Source: an uncultured Eubacteriales bacterium
GTDB lineage: Bacteria > Bacillota > Clostridia > Oscillospirales > Acutalibacteraceae
Assembly (NCBI GenBank): GCA_948537335.1
Contig: CAOUJG010000011.1
Location: forward strand, 1-41,118
Direction: 5' to 3'
Length of the DNA: 41,118 bases
Shown: positions 1-7,681 of the stretch, piece after piece
Position numbering within the stretch: position 1 is the first letter of the stretch
Layout: the number at the start of each line of letters is the position of its first letter
Position numbers and translations under genes: made by a program
The notes under the pieces: model-generated
What the model was told of the DNA's origin: nothing
The model's database searches: none
Seen by the model: only the letters and a program-made list of their open reading frames with translations

Positions 1-378
1 ACCCCCAAACAGTGCGAAGTTTTTGACTGTAGTTGCTGCAAAGCTATACTTATCATAGCTCAAAATAACAGGGGTCAGCTTTACTAAGCTGATGTGATAT
101 ACATCGACGCGAGTATTAGAACTTGCGCCAAACAGTGCGTAATCTCCGACCGCTGTCGCCGCATCGTAGCCGTAATAAGTCACATCAGCCGGTGTGCTAT
201 GAACCAAACTGTCGCTGTATGCGTCTACGTTTCTAACCCCATTACCACCGCTGCCAGTCCACTTAGTTCCGCTTGCAAAAAAGGTCGTTGCTGTGGTTTG
301 AGCCAGGTTATTATCATACGCATCTACTTTGTCGGAAGAAAAACTGCCCGTTAACTCAGTATGGAGAGGTATAAGGTA
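1..378 (-). pseudogene. Kelch-repeat protein fragment, 5' end missing
   Basis: The minus-strand frame is open from the window edge to a TAG at 379-381 and encodes repeats typical of bacterial kelch/beta-propeller proteins. Visible units include VDAYDNNLAQTT, VDAYSDSLVHSTPADV, ATAVGDYALFGASS, TRVDVYHISLVKLTP and AATTVKNFALFGG, with a period of roughly 50 residues. Between the TAG and the first repeat there is no ATG, GTG or TTG, and no ribosome site. The gene therefore appears to have lost its 5' end, and the 3' end lies outside the window. Kelch propellers mediate protein or glycan contacts in surface or phage tail proteins. Which applies here is unknown. The sequence upstream of the open frame is AT-rich non-coding DNA, so a deletion or recombination junction probably lies near 330-380. 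The kelch call is fairly confident; the pseudogene call is inferred from the missing start. Confidence 0.7.
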
Positions 379-381
379 CTA

Positions 382-752
382 GCGGTTTTATTATTATTAC
401 TTTTTAAATTTGTGATCTTGAAAAGGCTTATTAATTAAGAAGTAATATCTTCTTTATCTCTTCCCAAACAGATTTTCGTTTTATGATATTTCCACAAAGA
501 AAATCGCTAACAAACTTGTTAACGGTTTTAATAATTATATATTTTGTCTGTATTTTAGCAAATTCATATATAAGCGCTTATCATATTGCTGAATTACTGA
601 GAAATTTATAAACTACCCTGTGAACTTTTTTAATTGAAAACAACTTACAAATTAAAATTACTTCGGAACAAAGCACTTTATACAATGATATTCACAAAAC
701 GTACGAGTTCTCCATACTATGGTACGAGAAGTTGAAAATGGAGGAGATCTTT
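382..752. other. AT-rich non-coding region upstream of the lysozyme gene
   Basis: No convincing ORF is present on either strand. Two small palindromes stand out: TAACAA-ac-TTGTTA at 508-521 and CCATA-c-TATGG at 712-722, the latter just upstream of the lysozyme ribosome site. The direct repeat GTACGAG flanks the second palindrome. Possible promoter pieces (TTGTTA, 16 bases, TATATT at about 516-543) are weak and would leave a long leader. The palindromes are operator-like but could be chance in AT-rich DNA. Confidence 0.35.
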
Positions 753-1754
753 ATGTCTTACAACGGCATAGACGTGAGTTTTTATCAGGGAGATATCGAT
801 TGGCCACAAGTGCAGGCCGACGGAATCCAGTTTGCGATGATTCGTGCTTCATACGGCACAGAGGGCGTTGATCCGCAATTCTCTAATAACATGAACAATA
901 TTGCAGAAACCTCTATCGCAAGGGGCGCATATCACTTTTGCTACGCACTGTCGGTAGAAGAAGCCGCGGCCGAAGCCAATAATTTTTTAAATACAATTGC
1001 ACCGTACAAGTTTAATTATCCGGTCGCTCTAGACCTAGAATATGAGCCGATTTTATCAGTAGGCCGCGAAACCTTAACAAACATCGCGCTGACCTTTTGC
1101 GACACCGTCGAGAAGGCAGGCTATTACACGATGATATACGCGAACCTCAACTGGCTTTCTAATTACCTTGATATGAGCATCTTAGATAGATTCGACATTT
1201 GGCTGGCGCAATGGGGCTCCAAGCCAACATTTAGCGGGAGCTTTGGCATGTGGCAACATTCTTCAACCGGCCGAGTTAGCGGCATTAATGGGGACGTGGA
1301 CCTGGATATATCCTACCGCGACTACCCCGCGATAATCGCGAAGAACGGCCTGAACAAATGGGACGGCTCTATCCCCGCTCCCAGCCCCACTCCAGAGCCG
1401 AACCCCTCGCCTGAGCCAACTCCTGGTGAGAGTTTTGATTATACCGTCAAGCCTGGCGACAATTTATGGGACATCGCGCAGAGATTTTTAGGCGCTGGCA
1501 CGCGGTACAACGAGATCGTATCGCTAAATAACCTGGATTCCACGACAATTTATCCCGGCCAAATTTTAAAAATTCCTGGCAGCGAATCCACCGTCAACAA
1601 CTACAGAACTTATACCGTCGAGCCTGGCGACAATTTATGGGATATTTCACAGAGATTTCTGGGCTCTGGCACGCGGTACAATGAAATCGTATCGCTAAAT
1701 AACCTGGATTCCACAACGATTTATCCTGGTCAAGTCCTAAAAATCCCGAATTAG
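753..1754 (+). CDS. GH25 lysozyme (muramidase) with two C-terminal LysM repeats
   Basis: This 333-residue cell-wall hydrolase should cleave the MurNAc-GlcNAc bond of peptidoglycan. The GH25 catalytic domain spans about residues 3-195. It shows the N-terminal DVSFYQG strand (Asp7), the DLE motif (Asp94, Glu96) and the closing MWQHSS...GDVDLDIS region. A Pro-rich PTPEP-type linker follows, then LysM modules at about 230-275 and 287-333, which bind glycan strands. The ATG at 753 is chosen because GGAGGAG lies 7 bases upstream; upstream TTG and ATG codons in the same frame lack a site. There is no signal peptide, so export would need a holin, lysis or another route. That resembles phage endolysins, and the neighbouring kelch fragment fits a prophage scrap, but this is inference. 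A house autolysin or a secreted GH25 with atypical export is the alternative. Confidence 0.93.
   Translation: MSYNGIDVSFYQGDIDWPQVQADGIQFAMIRASYGTEGVDPQFSNNMNNIAETSIARGAYHFCYALSVEEAAAEANNFLNTIAPYKFNYPVALDLEYEPILSVGRETLTNIALTFCDTVEKAGYYTMIYANLNWLSNYLDMSILDRFDIWLAQWGSKPTFSGSFGMWQHSSTGRVSGINGDVDLDISYRDYPAIIAKNGLNKWDGSIPAPSPTPEPNPSPEPTPGESFDYTVKPGDNLWDIAQRFLGAGTRYNEIVSLNNLDSTTIYPGQILKIPGSESTVNNYRTYTVEPGDNLWDISQRFLGSGTRYNEIVSLNNLDSTTIYPGQVLKIPN
1440..1751 (+). repeat. Recent tandem LysM module duplication
   Basis: Two coding copies (about 1440-1580 and 1611-1751, offset 171 bases) encode nearly the same LysM sequence, sharing GDNLWDI.QRFLG.GTRYNEI and SLNNLDSTTIYPGQ. They are also very similar at DNA level, including synonymous positions, which indicates recent duplication or gene conversion. 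Confidence 0.85.
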
Positions 1755-1780
1755 CCAAGTGTTATCGGCTCGATTAACCG

Positions 1781-3172
1781 CTATCCTACAATAATCTTGC
1801 TGGACGGCAGCACCTTGGTAGAATTTTTGTCGTTCATCAGGGATACCGAGAAGATGAACGAAATGGCGCCCACTCGGCCGATAAACATCATTAGCATTAT
1901 GAGTGATTTCGACAAATTCGAGAGTATGCCCGTTATACCCGTTGTTAAGCCAACTGTCGCGAAGGCCGAAACTGTCTCAAAAATTATATCCAAAATGGAG
2001 ATGCTCTTAGTGGCCTCCACAATCGCGATGACCGCTGTGACTATCGAGACCAAGAAAAATGCCAACATCGTGAGCGAAAAAGCCTTATATACTGTGAACT
2101 TCTCTACCTTGTGCCTCAAAATTACCGTGTCATCGTAGCCCCTTATGACGCTTCGCAACGTGGCCAAAATCACAACCAGCGTGGTTGTTTTGATTCCTCC
2201 GCCTGTGGACGCCGACGACGCGCCTATGAACATCAAAATCACCGTCAAAAGCTTCGTCAGCGTCTTCTCCTGCCCTATTGGCACAGAGAAAAATCCCGCT
2301 GTTCTCACCACTGTGGCCTGAAAAAACGATATATTCAGCTTTTCCCAAAAGTTGTATCCGGCCAAAGTCTTGTCGTACTCGAAGAACATGAACAAAACCG
2401 TGCCCAAAACCAGCAGTGTTACGGACATGAACAGCACAATAAACGAATGCAAATTCAGCTTAAAGTGCGTCTTGGGGCTCTTTATTTTGTTCGAGATGCA
2501 CGAGTAAATGTCGCTAATAACCACGAATCCGACGCCGCCCAAAATAACCAGCATCGAGGCCGTCAGCGATACAAGCGGGTCCGTAGCATATGCAATAAAG
2601 CTCGTTCCCGGCGCAATAAAGCCCATTATGTCAAAGCCAGCGTTGCAATAAGCCGAGATCGCGGTAAAAACGGATATCCACAACCCCTTAGCAACGCCAA
2701 ACTGCGGTACAAAGCGGATTGCAAAAAGCAAAGCTCCCACAACCTCGCACCCTAGCGACCAAATAAGTATGGTTTTGATCAATCTAGTTACATTCAAAAA
2801 GCTGCCGCTCGTGTATTCCTTCGCTATCTGCATGTCCCGAAGGCCCAACTTCTTGCGGAAAAACAGCGTAAATCCCGTTGCAAAGGTGACGATTCCAAGG
2901 CCTCCAAACTGAATCAGCAGGATTATCACGACTTGTCCAAACGCCGACCACTGTGAGTACGTGTCAAACGGCGTGAGGCCTGTAACGCAAGTTGCCGAAG
3001 TCGCGGTAAATAGCGCATCAATGAGGTTAACCGGCTGCATGCTTCTGGAGGCGACCGGTAGGTACAAAAGCGCCGTTCCCAGAACGATTATCGCGAAAAA
3101 GCTCGATACAATCAGCCGCACCGGAGAAATGTCTCGCAGCGACTTTGGCACCTTCTTTTCTAGTTCACTCAT
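1781..3172 (-). CDS. ktrB: KtrB/TrkH-type potassium uptake membrane subunit
   Basis: This 463-residue polytopic protein is the ion-conducting subunit of a Ktr/Trk potassium transporter. Four pore-loop segments carry the filter-type Gly: TCVTGLTPFDT (about residue 60), AYCNAGFDIMG, VRTAGFFSV and FATVGLTTG. These are spread over repeated membrane-pore-membrane units, as in the family. A GGGGAGG ribosome site precedes the ATG by about 12 bases. The N-terminus (SLRDISPVRLIVSSFF) is typical of KtrB. The partner KtrA/TrkA RCK subunit, which normally gates the channel with nucleotides, is not next to it and not in this window. The gene follows queT closely on the same strand and converges on the lysozyme gene. 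Confidence 0.92.
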   Translation of the reverse strand: MSELEKKVPKSLRDISPVRLIVSSFFAIIVLGTALLYLPVASRSMQPVNLIDALFTATSATCVTGLTPFDTYSQWSAFGQVVIILLIQFGGLGIVTFATGFTLFFRKKLGLRDMQIAKEYTSGSFLNVTRLIKTILIWSLGCEVVGALLFAIRFVPQFGVAKGLWISVFTAISAYCNAGFDIMGFIAPGTSFIAYATDPLVSLTASMLVILGGVGFVVISDIYSCISNKIKSPKTHFKLNLHSFIVLFMSVTLLVLGTVLFMFFEYDKTLAGYNFWEKLNISFFQATVVRTAGFFSVPIGQEKTLTKLLTVILMFIGASSASTGGGIKTTTLVVILATLRSVIRGYDDTVILRHKVEKFTVYKAFSLTMLAFFLVSIVTAVIAIVEATKSISILDIIFETVSAFATVGLTTGITGILSNLSKSLIMLMMFIGRVGAISFIFSVSLMNDKNSTKVLPSSKIIVG

Positions 3173-3223
3173 CTTGCAAAAAGCCCTCCCCTATCGTTCA
3201 TGTAAAGCCTCGGTGCATGTGCC

Positions 3224-3745
3224 TTATTCATCTTTAAAAAGCTGTAATTTTCGAATTAATAAAAATAAAGGAATCCCCAACCCGTAGCAGACTACAAATT
3301 GGCCAAATCCCACGCTCAATGTCGAAAATATAAACGCATACGCGCTAAAACCCTCTGGAAGCAGAAAAGCTATCATGGCCCCAACAATCCCCGCGCCCAC
3401 AACAACGGGAGGAAGCGGCGCTAATATCGGAACATTTTTAAAAGTAACGCAGGATAATTTTCTGGTAAGATAAGCCGCGATGAGCGTGGACAGCGTGCCA
3501 AAAATCATGTCGAAAACACCAAAAGGGCTTGCCAAATTCGAAATAAAGCACCCCAAAGTGAGCCCCGCCACGGCATATGGCGAAAAAACAGGCAGAATCG
3601 TCAAAGCCTCCGAGAGCCTAAACTGAATTCCAGAAAAGGCCAACCCAAAAGCGCTCGAAATCGCCGTCAAAACAACATAAACAGCCGCAATGGCCGCCGT
3701 GACCACAATTTTTTCAATCGCCCGATTTTTTACACGTCTTTGCAT
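3224..3745 (-). CDS. queT: QueT-family transporter (queuosine precursor, ECF S-component type)
   Basis: This is a 173-residue integral membrane protein with 5-6 hydrophobic segments. It has the family signature FRLSEALTILPVFSPYAVAGL and a DMIFGTLSTLIAAYLTR stretch. The QueT family imports queuosine precursors, working with a shared ECF energizing module that is not encoded here. The start at 3745 (MQRRVKN) is chosen because GAGGAG lies 6 bases upstream; a longer frame to 3802 would run into the promoter. No preQ1 aptamer is recognisable in the roughly 40-base leader, so control by preQ1 is unsupported. The next gene downstream is ktrB, 51 bases away, and both may share the promoter at 3794-3822. 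Confidence 0.85.
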   Translation of the reverse strand: MQRRVKNRAIEKIVVTAAIAAVYVVLTAISSAFGLAFSGIQFRLSEALTILPVFSPYAVAGLTLGCFISNLASPFGVFDMIFGTLSTLIAAYLTRKLSCVTFKNVPILAPLPPVVVGAGIVGAMIAFLLPEGFSAYAFIFSTLSVGFGQFVVCYGLGIPLFLLIRKLQLFKDE

Positions 3746-3793
3746 TTTAATCTCCTCAAATTTGCTGGCCAACTCAGACCATGGTACCCCATT

Positions 3794-3822
3794 ATTATAC
3801 AAAAATCAAGCAAATTCCGCAA
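3794..3822 (-). promoter_or_regulatory. SigA-type promoter for queT (and ktrB)
   Basis: On the minus strand TTGCGG (3817-3822) is followed after exactly 17 bases by a perfect TATAAT (3794-3799). The predicted start, near 3787, leaves about 40 bases before queT. Confidence 0.75.
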
Positions 3823-3832
3823 TTTTGCGCAC

Positions 3833-4777
3833 TCATTTTAAAAATTCCTTTAGCAGCGAGGTCGGCGGCACCACGCTTTTATCGAGTCTTTCAAACATGT
3901 CAAGCTTTTTCTCGAGCCTTTTTATCGCCTCATAAACGTCCAGCTCCTCCGTAACTTCTGCGCACAGCTCGATCATCGGCGTCGCCATCACGCAGAGCTC
4001 GTACGCATGAAACGAATTTAGCGCAACGTTACTTTGCTCCTTAAGCGGCTTTATATAGAGGTTTTCGCCCCGACAAACGTTGTTCCACATCAGGATAGTC
4101 CGTACCGCTTCGGTGTCACGAAAATAAAAATCTCGCAAAACGCGTCTCGTCAGCCGTATTGACGTTGGGTGAATAACCTTCTCGCCGCCTAGCTGCACGT
4201 CATTTTCTACGCTTACATAAATTTTAAACACGCTGTCCAACGGCAGCCCTTCGGTAATCACCGGGTTTAGCGCGTGCAGTCCTTCTATTATTATCATGCC
4301 GTTTTCTGGCAATTTTATCTGTCTGCGCTCAGAAGACGGCGCCATGGTCGAAAAATCGTATATCGGCATATCGCAAAAACCCTCATAAACAATGCCTTTT
4401 ATCGACTTTTTTACTTGCTCAATGTCCAGCCCATCAATAGACTCGAAGTCCTTACCGCCGTCCTTTAACAAAGGCAACTTCGCGATTCCCACATAAAAGT
4501 CATCAAGCGATATCACAGTGCTCCAGATGTCCCGGCGCATCAGCTCATCCTTGATCATGTTAGCAGTGGTGGTTTTTCCGCTAGAAGAAGGCCCCGACAC
4601 CATCAAGATTTTGCACTCCGGCCGCCGTTCCTCAATTTTGTCCACGGTTCCCCTAATCTGCGCTGCAAACGCCTCTTCCGCCTCGAGCACAAATTCTTCC
4701 GGATGCCTCTTGGCTCGCTCGTTTATCTCAGATAGCGTCCAGCCGCCCGTTTGCAAGCCATTTTCAAAGTCTGCCAT
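3833..4777 (-). CDS. Uridine kinase-like nucleoside kinase
   Basis: A 314-residue P-loop kinase of the uridine/phosphoribulokinase family. The Walker A motif GPSSSGKTT is at residues 62-70, followed by SLDDFYVG (the substrate-site DDFY motif), the P.YDFS region (MPIYDFSTM) and IIIEGLHALNP. The long C-terminal helical part contains TRRVLRDFYFRD. Clostridia often carry such a stand-alone nucleoside kinase, sometimes with an N-terminal TGS/ThrRS-like half. Here that half is absent: only about 45 residues precede the P-loop, which makes this the short form. The expected role is ATP- or GTP-dependent phosphorylation of uridine or cytidine in pyrimidine salvage, but the exact substrate cannot be read. 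The ATG has GAGGTG 9 bases upstream. Confidence 0.85.
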   Translation of the reverse strand: MADFENGLQTGGWTLSEINERAKRHPEEFVLEAEEAFAAQIRGTVDKIEERRPECKILMVSGPSSSGKTTTANMIKDELMRRDIWSTVISLDDFYVGIAKLPLLKDGGKDFESIDGLDIEQVKKSIKGIVYEGFCDMPIYDFSTMAPSSERRQIKLPENGMIIIEGLHALNPVITEGLPLDSVFKIYVSVENDVQLGGEKVIHPTSIRLTRRVLRDFYFRDTEAVRTILMWNNVCRGENLYIKPLKEQSNVALNSFHAYELCVMATPMIELCAEVTEELDVYEAIKRLEKKLDMFERLDKSVVPPTSLLKEFLK

Positions 4778-4835
4778 AAAAACTACACCTCGTCTTCTTC
4801 ATAATCTGCGCGCACCCCGCGCCTTCTAATATATT

Positions 4836-5456
4836 TCAAACCCTCTTGTTATATGAATTGTTCGCTCTCTCCGCAGCCAGTGTAGACGTCTCGCCGTGCC
4901 CGGGGTAAATTTTATAATCGCCCGGCAGCGCAAAAATCTTCTCTAAAGACTTGCCCATTTGTTCAAAGTCGCCTGTCTCTAGGTCGCACCGGCCAAACGT
5001 TCCCTTCATAATCGTGTCGCCAGTAAAAATGCAGTCGCCAGCAACAAAACAGACGCCTCCCCTAGTGTGGCCGGGAGTCTCAATCACCTGTACGCTCAAA
5101 TCGCCCAGTTTAATAAGGTCCCCGTCGTTTAGCAAAACATCCGCTTCAAACGCCTCCATCGGGATCCGGCAAAGATTAAGGTGCCGATCTTTAGTAAACT
5201 CCGCTTCGTTTTTGCCTATCGCCAGCGTTGCCCCCGTTAGCTTTTTATACCTTGGCGCCTTTCTTATGTGGTCAAAGTGCCCGTGCGTCATGAGGATATA
5301 CTCGATATTCTCAACGCCCACCGCATTAATTGCCTCATCCAACTTCGCAGAAATCCCACCCGGATCTATAATCGCAGACTTTTTCGTGCTAGCATCCGTC
5401 ACCAAATAGCAATTTGTCTCTAGCGGCCCCACCTTAAAAATTTTCACAGCTACCAT
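4836..5456 (-). CDS. MBL-fold metallo-hydrolase (glyoxalase II-like)
   Basis: A 206-residue protein with the full metallo-beta-lactamase-fold metal set: THGHFDH at residues 57-63, then ETPGHTRGG, FTGDTIMKG and a final YPGHGE. It is the short YcbL/glyoxalase-II-like class, which lacks the long C-terminal helical domain of true GloB. Clostridial genomes commonly place this gene beside relA, as here (20 bases after relA). It probably hydrolyses a small thioester or ester. The substrate is unknown. The ribosome site AAGGGGAC precedes the ATG at 5456. Confidence 0.88.
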   Translation of the reverse strand: MVAVKIFKVGPLETNCYLVTDASTKKSAIIDPGGISAKLDEAINAVGVENIEYILMTHGHFDHIRKAPRYKKLTGATLAIGKNEAEFTKDRHLNLCRIPMEAFEADVLLNDGDLIKLGDLSVQVIETPGHTRGGVCFVAGDCIFTGDTIMKGTFGRCDLETGDFEQMGKSLEKIFALPGDYKIYPGHGETSTLAAERANNSYNKRV

Positions 5457-5476
5457 AAAAATGCGTCCCCTTTTTA

Positions 5477-7672
5477 TTATGACCTTTCGACCGATATTAC
5501 GCCATTTATTTTTGAAATTTTCGCCATCACCGACTTCAAATGTTCCATATTCTTAACCAATATGGACATGTAAATTCGAGACCGCCCGTCCTTAACCTTG
5601 TTAAGCTTGAACGACTGTATCTCCACATGCATATAAGAAATCTGCATGGTAATTTCCGCGATTATACTGGCTTTGTCAATAGCCAAAATCTTTATATCCG
5701 AGTTAAACTCTTCCTTAGATCCATTTGCCCAGTGCGCGCTCACCCATCTGTCGGGCTCGGCAGACTTTTTGATATCCCCCGGCACATTAAAGCAGTTACG
5801 TTTGTGCAAAGAAACCCCCGTCCCCCTGGTAATGAAGCCGATAATCTCGTCGCCAGGGATAGGATTGCAGCACTTAGAAAATTTTACAAGGCAATTGTCA
5901 ATCCCGTCAATAACCACGCCCTTTGCCTTCGGCTTTTTGCTAGCAGTGGTCGTGGACTTTTTGCCCAGCAAATTTTCCTCCGCCAAGGCCTTGTCCTTAA
6001 GCTTCAGCTTATTATACTCATCCTTGACCTGCGGCATTATTCGGCTCAGCAAAATTCCACCATATCCCACCGCTTCGCAAAATTTCTCTACCGTCTCATA
6101 CCGATGCTTCTTAGCAACACGCAGCAAAAACTCCTTCAATTTCGCTTCGTTTAACCTAATTCCAACCCGTTCAAACTCTCTTTCTACCTCGCCTTTTCCT
6201 TGAATCAAATTCTCTTCGCGGCGCTCACGCTTAAACCACTGCCGGATCTTGCTTCTTGCCTCACTCGTCTTAACAATCTTCAGCCAGTCTCTGCTCGGCC
6301 CGCGCCCTCTCTCCTTTGTAGTCAAAACCTCGACAATTTGCCCCGTCTTCACCCGATAGTCAATCGGAACTATCCGTTTATCTACCTTCGCGCCCACCAT
6401 ATGATTTCCAACTTCTGTGTGTATCGCGTACGCAAAATCTATCACCGTGGCGCCCATCGGCAGGTTTATAACGTCTCCCCTAGGCGTCAGAACAAAAACT
6501 TCCTCCGGCACCAAGTCCGACTTTATCATCCTAACAATATCGCCAGCATCGCCGTTTTCGCTCTGATTCTCAAGCATATTTCGAATCCAAAGCAAGCTGT
6601 CCTCAAGCGGATCCTTGCGCCCCTTAAGGCCAAGTTTGTACTTCCAGTGGGCCGCAACGCCATATTCCGCCGTATGATGCATCTCCCACGTCCGTATCTG
6701 GACTTCGAAGGGGATCCCCTCTTTGCCAATAACCGTGGTGTGCAGCGACTGATACATGTTCGGCTTCGGTGTAGAGATGTAATCCTTAAACCGGTTAGGA
6801 ATCGGCTGAAAAGCCTCGTGAATAACGCCCAGAGTGTTGTAGCAGTCCGCCACCGTGTCCACAATCACGCGCACCGCGTAAATGTCGTAAATCTCCTCCA
6901 TAAGGTGATTTTTGATAAACATCTTGCGATATATCCCATTAATGCTCTTCACGCGGCCCTCAAGATGCAAGTCCTTTATAACCGGCGCCAGTTTTTGCTC
7001 TATCCGCCCCTTTATAATCGCCAAAAGGTGCTCTCGGTCGTCCTTTCCGAGCTCCAGCTCGTCTTCGATCTCCTTGTAAGCAATCGGGTCAAGGTACTTC
7101 AGCGATAAGTCCTCCAGCTCCTCCTTTATCATCCGAATTCCCAACCGGTGCGCGATCGGAGCATAGACATCCATGTTTTCGCGGGCTTTGTCGCGCCTTT
7201 TCTGAGGGTCCAAGCAGTCAATCGTCCGCATATTGTGCAGTCTGTCGGCAAGTTTTATAATTATAACTCGGATATCCTCCGACATGGCTATGAGCATTTT
7301 TCTAAAATTCTCGGCCTGCTGCTCTTCTTGCGAAAAAAACGGAATCTTCTCAAGCTTCGTAACGCCGTCAACCAAGTTGGCAATCTCCGGCCCAAAGGCC
7401 TTTTCTATGTCCGAAATGGTGTAAGAGGTGTCCTCAACAACGTCGTGCAAAAGCGCCGCAACAATGGACTGCGTGTCCATGCCAAGCTCTACCAAAATGC
7501 ACGCAACCGACGTCGGGTGCAAAATATAAGGAATCCCCGACACACGCTTCTGCGACTCATGCGCCTTAATCGCCGCATTGTAGGCTTTGTCAATAAGCTC
7601 CAAATCAAAACTTTTGTTACAAGTCGCCATATCCTCTTTCAGCTGCTCGTAATCGTTGTAAAAAGCCTTCAT
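5477..7672 (-). CDS. relA: Bifunctional (p)ppGpp synthetase/hydrolase, RelA/SpoT family
   Basis: This 731-residue RSH enzyme makes and degrades the stringent-response alarmones pppGpp/ppGpp. The HD hydrolase domain shows HPTS (His52), LLHDVVEDT (His76-Asp77) and KLADRLHNMRT (140-150), so hydrolysis should be active. The synthetase domain (about 235-345) has RFKDYIS.PK, YQSLHTTVIG and the EVQIRT stretch with the catalytic Glu. A TGS domain (about 390-455), a zinc-finger-like CCNPIPGD segment and a C-terminal ACT domain follow. Length and order match full-length Rel of Firmicutes. The start ATG at 7672 has GAGAGGG 4 bases upstream and lies 9 bases after recJ, so the two are surely co-transcribed. 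The apt gene often found between recJ and relA in relatives is absent. Confidence 0.97.
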   Translation of the reverse strand: MKAFYNDYEQLKEDMATCNKSFDLELIDKAYNAAIKAHESQKRVSGIPYILHPTSVACILVELGMDTQSIVAALLHDVVEDTSYTISDIEKAFGPEIANLVDGVTKLEKIPFFSQEEQQAENFRKMLIAMSEDIRVIIIKLADRLHNMRTIDCLDPQKRRDKARENMDVYAPIAHRLGIRMIKEELEDLSLKYLDPIAYKEIEDELELGKDDREHLLAIIKGRIEQKLAPVIKDLHLEGRVKSINGIYRKMFIKNHLMEEIYDIYAVRVIVDTVADCYNTLGVIHEAFQPIPNRFKDYISTPKPNMYQSLHTTVIGKEGIPFEVQIRTWEMHHTAEYGVAAHWKYKLGLKGRKDPLEDSLLWIRNMLENQSENGDAGDIVRMIKSDLVPEEVFVLTPRGDVINLPMGATVIDFAYAIHTEVGNHMVGAKVDKRIVPIDYRVKTGQIVEVLTTKERGRGPSRDWLKIVKTSEARSKIRQWFKRERREENLIQGKGEVEREFERVGIRLNEAKLKEFLLRVAKKHRYETVEKFCEAVGYGGILLSRIMPQVKDEYNKLKLKDKALAEENLLGKKSTTTASKKPKAKGVVIDGIDNCLVKFSKCCNPIPGDEIIGFITRGTGVSLHKRNCFNVPGDIKKSAEPDRWVSAHWANGSKEEFNSDIKILAIDKASIIAEITMQISYMHVEIQSFKLNKVKDGRSRIYMSILVKNMEHLKSVMAKISKINGVISVERS

Positions 7673-7681
7673 TCAACCCTC

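Noticed and set aside
2111..2755. 214-codon plus-strand frame opposite ktrB
   Set aside because: Arg/Gln/His-rich translation typical of an antisense shadow; ktrB on the other strand has full family motifs.
3746..3790. preQ1 riboswitch in the queT leader
   Set aside because: The leader is only about 40 bases and lacks the class I stem-loop with its A-rich tail; only a weak TGGTC/GGCCA hairpin is visible.
6200..7108. 302-codon plus-strand frame opposite relA
   Set aside because: Shadow of relA; composition is unlike a real protein and no ribosome site is present.
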